Positions 6,313 through 11,805 of a stretch of DNA of 11,805 nucleotides are shown piece after piece. Under the pieces are notes generated by a model, which was not told the DNA's origin, made no database searches, and was given only the letters and a program-made list of their open reading frames with translations. Made by a program: the position numbers and the translations under genes. Origin of the DNA: Candidatus Parcubacteria bacterium. GTDB lineage: Bacteria; Patescibacteriota; Minisyncoccia; Phycocordibacterales; SBAW01. Positions within the stretch are counted from its first letter, which is position 1. Every line of letters starts with the position of its first letter. The stretch covers positions 1 to 11,805 of the forward strand of contig JAIFWM010000016.1 of the NCBI GenBank assembly GCA_019661855.1, given 5' to 3'.

Positions 6313-7332
6313 ATGCTCTCACCTGAATCTCAACAAACATATGCAGTTCATGTACGTGGATTTATACGTCGCACATTAGGCAGGTTTAAACTCAACGACA
6401 AATTTGTATTTGATGTGTTGATCTGGGCAATTTTGGTCTCGCTCCTTTACTACATCACCATTGGGGCGCCAGGAGAGTTCCCGCAGGCCACGCTTATTAA
6501 AGTGGCGCAGGGTAGCACTATTGAGCAAGTAGGGCAGACACTTAAAGACAAGCAGGTGATACGATCTGTGTTTTGGTTTGAGGTGATGGCAAGACTTCGA
6601 GGAAGTAAGGTGATAGCGGGAGAGTATTATTTTGCAGAGCCGCAAAATGTACTCTCTGTTGCAGGGAGGTTATCGCATGGAGACTTTAATTTAAAACCTA
6701 TCCGCGTGACGGTGCTCGAAGGGTCAAATGTATTCCAAATTACCAAACAGCTTGCCAAAGAGATCCCAGACTTTGATGATAAAAGATTCTTAGAAATTGC
6801 AGCGCCAAAAGAAGGGTATCTTTTCCCAGACACCTACTTCTTTTATCCGGGGGCGGAGCCGGAGTTAGTGCTCACGGCGTTTGAAAATAATTTTACTAAA
6901 AATATTGCAAGTATTTCTACCTCCACAGCGCTCTTTACTAAACCGTTGCCTGAAATAATAACCATGGCCTCGCTCCTTGAGGAAGAGGCATCTGACCCGG
7001 ATGACAGGAGGCTTATTGCAGGAATTTTGTGGCGACGTATTGAGATGGGTATACCGCTGCAAGTTGATGCGGTGTTTCCTTATATCATTGGTATAGGTTC
7101 GCTCAACCTAACACATGCAGACTTAAAGACGGATTCGCCCTACAACACGTACACCAACAAAGGTCTTCCTCCGGGGCCTATTACTAACCCAGGGCTTGAT
7201 GCGATTTTGGCAGCGGTGACACCAAACCGCACAACGTATCTTTATTATCTTTCAGATAGTAAGGGTGTGACGCACTATTGCTCGACCTATGACTGTCACC
7301 TCGCCAACAAAGCGAAATATTTAGGGAATTAA
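6313..7332 (+). CDS. mltG: Endolytic murein transglycosylase MltG (YceG-like)
   Basis: 339 residues. MltG cuts nascent peptidoglycan glycan strands at the outer face of the membrane and helps set strand length. One membrane helix (about 33-52) follows a basic cytoplasmic N-terminus; a LysM-like region covers about 57-125. The catalytic domain shows VTVLEGSNVFQI (133-143), EGYLFPDTY (167-175), ASLLEEEA (219-226) with the likely catalytic Glu223, GIPLQVDAVFPY (246-257) and SPYNTYTNKGLPPGPITNPG (275-294). Length is usual for the family. Two cysteines, C323 and C328, sit where relatives usually have other residues; outside the membrane they could form a disulfide. The ATG follows the upstream stop by 3 bases and has no Shine-Dalgarno site, suggesting co-translation with the DUF8128-like gene. 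Confidence 0.96.
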   Translation: MLSPESQQTYAVHVRGFIRRTLGRFKLNDKFVFDVLIWAILVSLLYYITIGAPGEFPQATLIKVAQGSTIEQVGQTLKDKQVIRSVFWFEVMARLRGSKVIAGEYYFAEPQNVLSVAGRLSHGDFNLKPIRVTVLEGSNVFQITKQLAKEIPDFDDKRFLEIAAPKEGYLFPDTYFFYPGAEPELVLTAFENNFTKNIASISTSTALFTKPLPEIITMASLLEEEASDPDDRRLIAGILWRRIEMGIPLQVDAVFPYIIGIGSLNLTHADLKTDSPYNTYTNKGLPPGPITNPGLDAILAAVTPNRTTYLYYLSDSKGVTHYCSTYDCHLANKAKYLGN

Positions 7333-7334
7333 GG

Positions 7335-7340
7335 TATAGT
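7335..7340 (+). promoter_or_regulatory. -10 hexamer for a leaderless mnmA transcript
   Basis: TATAGT (five of six matching TATAAT) lies in the 14-base gap after mltG. Six bases separate it from the GTG start at 7347. No TG extension and no good -35 are visible. It could give mnmA its own leaderless message in addition to read-through from mltG. Confidence 0.5.
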
Positions 7341-7346
7341 GTCCGC

Positions 7347-8402
7347 GTGGAAAAGGGAAAAAAAGTATTTGTGGGGCTAAGCGGTGGGGTAGACTCTGCG
7401 GTCTCGGCTGCATTGCTGCAAAAGAATGGGTATGACGTCACGGGAGTTTTTATTAAAATCCAGATCCCTGGCTATCCTTGCCCTGCAGCACAAGACCGCA
7501 TTGATGCGATGCGGGTTGCTGCACACCTAAAAATCCCATTTTTTGAAATCGATTTAAGCAAAGAGTACGAGCAGGAGGTGTTTCGCAGCAGTTTGTCAGA
7601 ATTTAAGAAGGGGCGCACTCCTAACCCCGACACGTTGTGTAACCAAAAGATAAAGTTTGGAGTATTTTTTGATTTTTGCCGCTCCAAGGGTGCAGACTTT
7701 GTTGCTACAGGGCATTATGCCCAAATAAAAAAACAGAGTTCTTCGACTTTTCTCTTCTCGGGGTTGGATCCAAACAAAGATCAGTCCTATTTTCTCTGGA
7801 TGGTTCCTGAAACAGTGTTGCGTCACACGATGTTTCCCATTGGTTCCATGCAAAAGAGCCAGGTGCGGGCATATGCTGAAAAAATTGGTTTACCCAACTT
7901 TGACCGCCCCGACTCCCAAGGCCTCTGCTTCTTGGGCGACATCTCGATCGAAGAGATGATTAAGAACGAAATCCCTCAGACGAGTGGAGAGGTACTGTCA
8001 AAGGAGGGTAAAGTTATTGGTTTGCACGAAGGTGCGGCGCTCTATACCATGGGTCAGCGCCACGGATTTACTTTAGATACCAAAATGGCGCATACAACCC
8101 CGCACTTTATTATTGGTAAAAATATTAATGACAACACTATCGTAGTGTCAGAGGACAAATTTCCTAAAAACGCTGCTCGTACTCACGTTGAACTCGAAGA
8201 TATAAATTGGATTGGACCCACAACGAAAGAGGTGACGGCTCGCTATCGGTACCGACAAAAGTTAATTCCGGCAACTTTGGAGGGAAGTACAGTAACTTTG
8301 CACGAACCTCACTATGTACCCCTCGGTCAGTCACTCGTGCTGTATGACAAGGAGCGCTGTTTGGGCGGCGGGGTAATTTCGTCTGCTAAACTAGCATTAT
8401 GA
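7347..8402 (+). CDS. mnmA: tRNA 2-thiouridine(34) synthase MnmA
   Basis: 351 residues, GTG start. MnmA adenylates and then thiolates uridine 34 in the wobble position of Lys, Glu and Gln tRNAs, taking sulfur from a persulfide relay. The PP-loop is SGGVDS (12-17). The two catalytic cysteines are C98 (NPDTLCNQKIKFG) and C194 (DSQGLCFLGD). Other family marks are TGHYAQI (121-127), DQSYFLW (145-151) and GQRHGF (236-241, usually GQRxGL). The C-terminal beta-barrel part runs from about 285 and includes ARYRYRQ. The start is chosen because KKVFVGLSGGVDS normally begins a few residues from the N-terminus, and because a -10 hexamer lies six bases upstream. The last bases overlap the next start codon (ATGA). 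Confidence 0.97.
   Translation: MEKGKKVFVGLSGGVDSAVSAALLQKNGYDVTGVFIKIQIPGYPCPAAQDRIDAMRVAAHLKIPFFEIDLSKEYEQEVFRSSLSEFKKGRTPNPDTLCNQKIKFGVFFDFCRSKGADFVATGHYAQIKKQSSSTFLFSGLDPNKDQSYFLWMVPETVLRHTMFPIGSMQKSQVRAYAEKIGLPNFDRPDSQGLCFLGDISIEEMIKNEIPQTSGEVLSKEGKVIGLHEGAALYTMGQRHGFTLDTKMAHTTPHFIIGKNINDNTIVVSEDKFPKNAARTHVELEDINWIGPTTKEVTARYRYRQKLIPATLEGSTVTLHEPHYVPLGQSLVLYDKERCLGGGVISSAKLAL
8384..8392 (+). promoter_or_regulatory. Extended -10 for a leaderless transcript of the ATP-cone nuclease gene
   Basis: TG (8384-8385), C, TAAACT (8387-8392) lies within the last codons of mnmA. Six bases separate it from the ATG at 8399. No Shine-Dalgarno sequence and no clear -35 are seen. Confidence 0.5.
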
Positions 8403-9193
8403 TCACGGTAGCGAAAGCAGATGGCACACACGAGCCCTACGACTCCGATAAACTCATTCACTCACTCAAACGTTCGGGTGCCTCTCAAGACCAAGCCGAC
8501 GAGGTAGCGATTCATATCGAACGCGAACTTCGTAGTGGTATGACCACAAACGAGATTTATGCCAAAGCATTTGAGCACTTGCGTACGCATCGTCGGGGCG
8601 TTGCTGCTCGCTATTCGCTTAAGCGTGCAGTGCTCGACTTAGGACCATCGGGCTTTCCGTTTGAGTCATTTATTGAGCAACTTTTTATCGCTGAAGGGTA
8701 CACAACTAAGATCGACCAAATAATTAAAGGTAAGTGTGTTGAGCATGAAGTGGATGTAGTTATGACCAAAGACGGCGTCATCACCTATGTTGAAGCAAAG
8801 TTTCACAACACTGCTGGGTTTAAAACAGATCTAAAAACTACTCTGTATGTCAAAGCTCGTCAGGATGACATAGGAGATGGTCAAGCTCTTATTGTCACCA
8901 ACACCAAGTTTACAGATCATGCCTTAAGGTATGCCGAGTGCCAGCGTCTCGAGCTTTTAGGATGGGATTATCCACAAGGCAACAACCTTCATGAACGGAT
9001 CGAAAAACATCAGATTTATCCGATCACCGCGCTCACTACGCTTGGGCACCATGAAAAAATGGCTCTACTAAGCCAGCGCCTTGTACTATGCAAAGCTCTC
9101 CCTAACGAGACCCGTGCTTTGGCCGAAGCAGGCCTAACAGGAAAGAAGGCAGATGCAGTCTTGGAGGAGGTTGGTGCATTGTGTCCGGCGTAG
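8399..9193 (+). CDS. ATP-cone domain protein with Mrr-like PD-(D/E)XK nuclease
   Basis: 264 residues, cytoplasmic. Residues 1-85 fit an ATP-cone, the nucleotide-sensing domain of NrdR and ribonucleotide reductases: ITVAKADGTHEPYDSDKLIHSLKRSGA, then MTTNEIYAKAFEHLR. Residues 87-190 fit an Mrr-type restriction-endonuclease fold: FESFIEQLFIAEGY (88-101), a likely active site D119 with E132-x-K134 (VEHEVDVV, then YVEAKFH), and QALIVTNTKFTDHALRYAE (162-180), leading to LLGWD (187-190). The end (about 215-262) is helical, with LLSQRLVLCKALP, like a small helix-hairpin-helix DNA-binding unit. The start codon overlaps the mnmA stop by 4 bases. The likely role is cleavage of DNA under nucleotide control, but the substrate is unknown. 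No methyltransferase is nearby, so a classical restriction system is not supported. Confidence 0.87.
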   Translation: MITVAKADGTHEPYDSDKLIHSLKRSGASQDQADEVAIHIERELRSGMTTNEIYAKAFEHLRTHRRGVAARYSLKRAVLDLGPSGFPFESFIEQLFIAEGYTTKIDQIIKGKCVEHEVDVVMTKDGVITYVEAKFHNTAGFKTDLKTTLYVKARQDDIGDGQALIVTNTKFTDHALRYAECQRLELLGWDYPQGNNLHERIEKHQIYPITALTTLGHHEKMALLSQRLVLCKALPNETRALAEAGLTGKKADAVLEEVGALCPA

Positions 9194-9251
9194 GTATCAT
9201 AGGAAAGGCAGAACAGATTGATTAGTTTTTAATACAGCTTAACAGAACCTT

Positions 9252-9932
9252 ATGGATCAAAATCAACAAGGGCAAAAGCCTCAAAGTTTGTCATGGTCTC
9301 AGCCGTCTCAGTCAAATACACAGCAGTCTCCTAAACTTATTTCTAATCCTCCTCCAAAAAATCCTTCAATGCATCCTGCTATTGCTGCAGTGCAACATAA
9401 CTATGGCAGAGGAGCATTAACAGGAAGTTTTGTTGTAGGACTTATTATCGGCGTACTTTTGGGTTGGACATGGTTTAGTTTGCGCAACGATTCTGCAAGC
9501 GGTGATGCTTCGGCAACTCCTACTGCAACGTCAACAAAAACAAGTACCTCGTCAACTAAAACAACAACTACCAAAACACCAACATCTGCACCGACTACCG
9601 TTTCAAATTCAAACGGTATCAAGGTTACTCCCGTGACGAGCTTGCAAGTTGATGTAGCAAATGTGTCAGTTACTAAACCAACTTGGGTCGTTGTGTATGA
9701 CAATGTTAAAGGCGCTCCGGGTAATGCCTTGGGTGCACGACTTTTCTTCCCTATGTCGAAAGGTGGAACCACCTCGGGGAGCATTACGCTCCTGCGTGGT
9801 ACCGTCTCGGGTAAAGAATATTTTGTTGGTCAAAATGTCGACAACGGTGACGGTAAATTCTCTAAGCAATCTGACAAAGCAGTTGTGGACAGTGGGGGTA
9901 AAGCAGTCGTGCTAACATTCACAGCGAAGTAG
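9252..9932 (+). CDS. Anchored exported protein with Ser/Thr-rich stalk and DUF7282-like domain
   Basis: 226 residues. A Gln/Pro/Ser-rich N-terminal segment (1-50) is followed by one membrane helix (about 55-77) and a Ser/Thr stalk (81-120, many ST and TT pairs). A beta-rich outer domain then covers 122-226. This domain (LQVDVANVSV, TWVVVYDNVKGAPG, LGARLFFPMSKGG, ITLLRGTVSGKEYFVG, then a D-rich turn NVDNGDGKF) resembles DUF7282, a presumed beta-sandwich of surface proteins; I am only moderately sure of this. There are no cysteines. The function may be binding or structural at the surface. The ATG follows a 58-base gap containing a possible -10 TATCAT (9195-9200). The next gene starts 1 base after the stop, so they form a pair. 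Confidence 0.8.
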   Translation: MDQNQQGQKPQSLSWSQPSQSNTQQSPKLISNPPPKNPSMHPAIAAVQHNYGRGALTGSFVVGLIIGVLLGWTWFSLRNDSASGDASATPTATSTKTSTSSTKTTTTKTPTSAPTTVSNSNGIKVTPVTSLQVDVANVSVTKPTWVVVYDNVKGAPGNALGARLFFPMSKGGTTSGSITLLRGTVSGKEYFVGQNVDNGDGKFSKQSDKAVVDSGGKAVVLTFTAK

Positions 9933-9933
9933 T

Positions 9934-10389
9934 ATGTTTGGACCTGAAGGAATATTTTTAGTGCGTTTGCTCGTCGCTGCGGCACTTGGTGCCGCAGTTG
10001 GACTTGAACGCTCAATTGCTGGCAAACATGCCGGTATGCGCACCTATGCCATGGTGAGTCTTGGCTCATGCTTGTTTGTTATCGTTGGTGAGCTCTCTTC
10101 GCTACAACTTTCATTCTTCTCTGGATTAAACCCTCAACAAATAGCTGCCTCGGTAGTTATCGGCATAGGCTTTCTCGGTGCGGGACTTGCCTCAATCAAA
10201 TCTGAAAAACACACAGGAGAGCTAACAACCGCCTCGGGTATATGGCTCGTTGCCGGTATTGGTATGGCTTGCGGCTTTGGGCTTTACAGTGTGGCACTAG
10301 CATCGGCTATTATTGCAGTAGGAGTCTTCTACTTACTTTTGAAAGTTGAAAACAAGGTTCGTCAACGTTTCGGAGTAGCCGAACAGTAG
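9934..10389 (+). CDS. MgtC/SapB family membrane protein
   Basis: 151 residues with about five hydrophobic helices (roughly 8-24, 37-54, 69-87, 98-115 and 117-136). MgtC-family marks are GLERSIAGKHAGMRT (23-37), LGSCLFVIVG (43-52), IAASVVIGIGFLGAG (70-84) and TTASGIWLVAGIGMACG (98-114). It contains only the membrane domain; the extra C-terminal ACT-like domain of Salmonella MgtC is absent. Family members are linked to survival in low magnesium and to control of F-type ATPase in some pathogens, but the activity of short homologues is unsettled. It starts 1 base after the stop of the anchored exported protein, with no Shine-Dalgarno site, suggesting coupled translation. Confidence 0.93.
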   Translation: MFGPEGIFLVRLLVAAALGAAVGLERSIAGKHAGMRTYAMVSLGSCLFVIVGELSSLQLSFFSGLNPQQIAASVVIGIGFLGAGLASIKSEKHTGELTTASGIWLVAGIGMACGFGLYSVALASAIIAVGVFYLLLKVENKVRQRFGVAEQ

Positions 10390-10391
10390 GG

Positions 10392-10397
10392 TACAAT
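10392..10397 (+). promoter_or_regulatory. -10 hexamer for a leaderless transcript of the RecB-like nuclease operon
   Basis: TACAAT (five of six matching TATAAT) lies in the 14-base gap after the MgtC-family gene. Six bases separate it from the ATG at 10404. No Shine-Dalgarno sequence or -35 is evident. It would start transcription of the nuclease, alkyltransferase and ung genes. Confidence 0.55.
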
Positions 10398-10403
10398 TGG
10401 GAA

Positions 10404-11225
10404 ATGTCCCTCTTCTACAAACCCAACCGCAAACCAGATTACAACTACGGAGGGCCTAAATGGACTCTCTCTCGCTCAAAAATTGACCTGTTTATGGAGT
10501 GCGCACAATGCTTTTATATAGACAACAAATTAGGTGTAGCACGCCCGCCGGGCTTCCCGTTCAACTTAAACTCTGCAGTCGACGCATTGCTTAAAAAAGA
10601 GTTTGATACTCATCGTGCCAATGGTACGCAGCATCCTTTAGCGAAAGCGTACGGTTTAGATGCTGTTCCACTTCAACACGCGCGTATGGACGAATGGCGC
10701 GATGCTCTTCGACACGGAGTAAAGTGTATACACAAAGAGACAGGTCTCACGGTGCGCGGAGGTGTTGACGACATTTGGGTTAACAAAGACGGCGAACTAA
10801 TAGTTATAGACTACAAAGCAACGAGCAAAGATGGTCGTATCGAGTCGCTCGATGAAGACTGGCATCGTGGATACAAACGCCAGATTGAAATTTATCAATG
10901 GCTACTTAAACAAAACGGATTTAAAGTCTCAGACATGGGCTACTGGGTCTATGCCAACGCTACTAAAGACAGAGAGGCCTTTGATGGTCGCTTGGATTTT
11001 GAGTTAACCTTAGTGCCGTACCAAGGCAAAACCGACTGGGTAGACGGTGTTTTGGTACAATTAAAAGCATGTCTCGACAGTGACACTATACCCGAGGCGG
11101 GGAGTGAGTGTGACTACTGTCGCTATCGCGAAGCTGTCCAAGCTCAAGAACTTTTGAAGAGTGTTAAAAAAGTAAAACCCCTACCAACTACTTATGCGCA
11201 AGAACAACAAACAGAGCTTTTCTAA
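10404..11225 (+). CDS. RecB/Cas4-type PD-(D/E)XK nuclease
   Basis: 273 residues, cytoplasmic, fitting the PDDEXK_1/RecB-like nuclease group. The N-terminus has LSRSKIDLFMECAQCFYID (22-40), a typical opening of these nucleases. Active-site marks are GGVDDIW (119-125, Asp122 or 123), VIDYKAT (134-140, with D136-x-K138) and QIEIYQWLL (160-168, a QxxxY motif). Four cysteines, C33, C36, C236 and C239 (ECDYC), are placed like the metal-cluster ligands of Cas4 and AddB, although the pattern is two pairs and not one plus three. An iron-sulfur cluster or zinc is possible. It is a stand-alone domain with no helicase. Its end overlaps the alkyltransferase gene by 32 bases, which with ung beyond suggests a DNA-repair job. 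No CRISPR array or other cas gene is present, so Cas4 is not supported. Confidence 0.88.
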   Translation: MSLFYKPNRKPDYNYGGPKWTLSRSKIDLFMECAQCFYIDNKLGVARPPGFPFNLNSAVDALLKKEFDTHRANGTQHPLAKAYGLDAVPLQHARMDEWRDALRHGVKCIHKETGLTVRGGVDDIWVNKDGELIVIDYKATSKDGRIESLDEDWHRGYKRQIEIYQWLLKQNGFKVSDMGYWVYANATKDREAFDGRLDFELTLVPYQGKTDWVDGVLVQLKACLDSDTIPEAGSECDYCRYREAVQAQELLKSVKKVKPLPTTYAQEQQTELF

Positions 11226-11475
11226 TAAGGTATATGCCGTTGTTAAAAAGATCCCTAAGGGCAAAACCTTAAGCTACAAGCAAGTGGCTACCAAAGCAGG
11301 TAACCCAGCTGCTGCACGAGCAGTGGGAACTTTGATGCGTAAAAACTACGATGAAAATATACCCTGCCACCGCGTTGTGCGCTCGGATGGCAAAATAGGG
11401 CAGTACAACCGCGGCGGACCTCAACGAAAGATGGAACTCTTGATGGAGGAGCGGTACGCGTATGAAAGACGTTGA
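11194..11475 (+). CDS. Minimal O6-alkylguanine-DNA alkyltransferase (MGMT family)
   Basis: 93 residues, corresponding only to the DNA-binding and active-site domain of O6-methylguanine-DNA methyltransferase. Visible marks are the opening FSNKVYAVVKKIPKGKTLSYKQVA (9-32), AARAVGTLM (40-48) with the likely arginine finger R42, and IPCHRVV (56-62) with acceptor Cys58. GKIGQYNRGG (66-75) and the closing RKMELLMEE follow. Because the cysteine is kept, it could accept alkyl groups directly, unlike ATL proteins, where it is usually Trp or Ala. The N-terminal domain of Ada or Ogt is missing. The ATG lies inside the nuclease gene (32-base overlap); no other ATG, GTG or TTG in frame would keep the conserved start. 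The end overlaps ung by 14 bases. Confidence 0.92.
   Translation: MRKNNKQSFSNKVYAVVKKIPKGKTLSYKQVATKAGNPAAARAVGTLMRKNYDENIPCHRVVRSDGKIGQYNRGGPQRKMELLMEERYAYERR
11445..11451 (+). promoter_or_regulatory. Ribosome-binding site for ung
   Basis: GGAGGAG lies inside the alkyltransferase gene, 10 bases before the ung ATG at 11462. It is the only good Shine-Dalgarno match near a start codon in the window. It falls before an operon-internal gene, in contrast with the leaderless-type genes. Confidence 0.55.
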
Positions 11476-11805
11476 TATAGACCCCTCGTGGAAGGAGGTA
11501 CTTAAAGAAGAATTTGGCAAAGACTATTTTAAAACTCTGGCGGAGTTTGTGCGCAGTGAATATAAGCACGCAGTAGTGTATCCGCCGCCCAAAGATGTTT
11601 TTCGTGCGTTTAATCTTTGTCCTTTCGACAAAGTAAAAGTGGTGATACTAGGCCAAGACCCATACCACGGACCCAAGCAGGCAAATGGCCTAAGCTTTGC
11701 CGTACACGAGGGCTTAAGACTGCCACCCTCGTTGCAAAATATCTTCAAAGAACTATCAAATGATTTAGGCGTGCCCTTCGAAGCCTTGACAAAGAAGCTT
11801 CCCCC
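11462..11805 (+). CDS. ung: Uracil-DNA glycosylase, family 1 (N-terminal part)
   Basis: The first 114 residues are present; the rest lies beyond the window (family length is about 220-230). Ung removes uracil from DNA and starts base-excision repair. The family-1 signature is VVILGQDPYHGPKQANGLSFAV (60-81), with catalytic Asp66 in GQDPYH. YPPPKDVFRAFNLCP (40-54) and LPPSLQNIFKEL (87-98) also match. After KELSNDLGVP the sequence FEALTKKLP (106-114) looks like extra residues: E. coli Ung goes quickly from this point to NHGYLESWA. The encoding DNA is partly self-complementary, so an inserted repeat is possible. The start is supported by GGAGGAG 10 bases upstream and by the usual length before the signature. 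It overlaps the alkyltransferase gene by 14 bases. Confidence 0.95.
   Translation, partial: MKDVDIDPSWKEVLKEEFGKDYFKTLAEFVRSEYKHAVVYPPPKDVFRAFNLCPFDKVKVVILGQDPYHGPKQANGLSFAVHEGLRLPPSLQNIFKELSNDLGVPFEALTKKLP

Noticed and set aside
8399..9193. A restriction-modification or defence island around the Mrr-like nuclease
   Set aside because: No methyltransferase, specificity subunit, helicase or mobile-element gene is adjacent; the neighbours are housekeeping and envelope genes.
9401..9784. Minus-strand open frame rich in Val opposite the Ser/Thr stalk
   Set aside because: The valine runs are just the complement of the repeated ACA/ACT threonine codons of the real gene.
10404..11225. Nuclease as a CRISPR Cas4 protein
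   Set aside because: No repeat array and no cas1 or cas2 nearby; the neighbours are DNA-repair genes.
11194..11475. Small alkyltransferase as a non-catalytic ATL protein
   Set aside because: The acceptor cysteine of PCHRV is present (Cys58), whereas ATL proteins replace it.

Overview
The window reads as chromosomal DNA from a member of the Patescibacteria (Candidate Phyla Radiation), most likely from the Parcubacteria side. This is inferred from gene content and not proven. Pointers are a reduced leucyl-tRNA synthetase without the leucine-specific insertion, a DUF5671-type membrane protein with a pseudopilin-like tail, an orphan sigma-region-4/HARE-HTH protein, a DUF8128-like membrane protein, very tight gene packing and almost no Shine-Dalgarno sites. 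TGA works as an ordinary stop (leuS, mnmA), so this is not a lineage that reads TGA as glycine. No rRNA, tRNA, CRISPR array, transposase or prophage is visible.

Layout. 1-83: the tail of an unidentified gene, then GC-rich inverted repeats. 177-1133: a five-helix membrane protein. 1130-1402 (minus): a DUF3175 protein, convergent with the previous gene and divergent from leuS across a 33-base gap with a near-symmetrical promoter. 1436-3763: leuS, with a small palindromic repeat inserted in frame near its 3' end. 3802-4845: sigma-4/HARE regulator behind a strong promoter. 4846-4989: the longest non-coding gap, holding a roughly 100-base long-hairpin element. 4990-9193: four closely packed genes, namely a DUF8128-like membrane protein, the cell-wall lytic transglycosylase MltG, the tRNA thiolase MnmA and an ATP-cone/Mrr-like nuclease. 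9252-10389: an anchored exported protein and an MgtC-family membrane protein. 10404 to the end: a RecB/Cas4-type nuclease, a minimal alkyltransferase and uracil-DNA glycosylase (cut by the window edge), overlapping one another as a small DNA-repair operon.

How it works together. The genes fall into translation (LeuRS, MnmA), envelope (MltG, DUF8128-like protein, DUF5671 protein, anchored exported protein, MgtC family) and DNA processing or repair (ATP-cone nuclease, RecB-like nuclease, alkyltransferase, Ung). The most striking non-coding signal is that four genes (starts 4990, 7347, 8399, 10404) have a -10-like hexamer ending exactly six bases before the start codon and no ribosome-binding site, which predicts leaderless mRNAs. 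Other highlights are the in-frame palindromic repeat in leuS (perhaps another in ung), the 100-base hairpin element, the sigma-4/HARE fusion and the ATP-cone nuclease.
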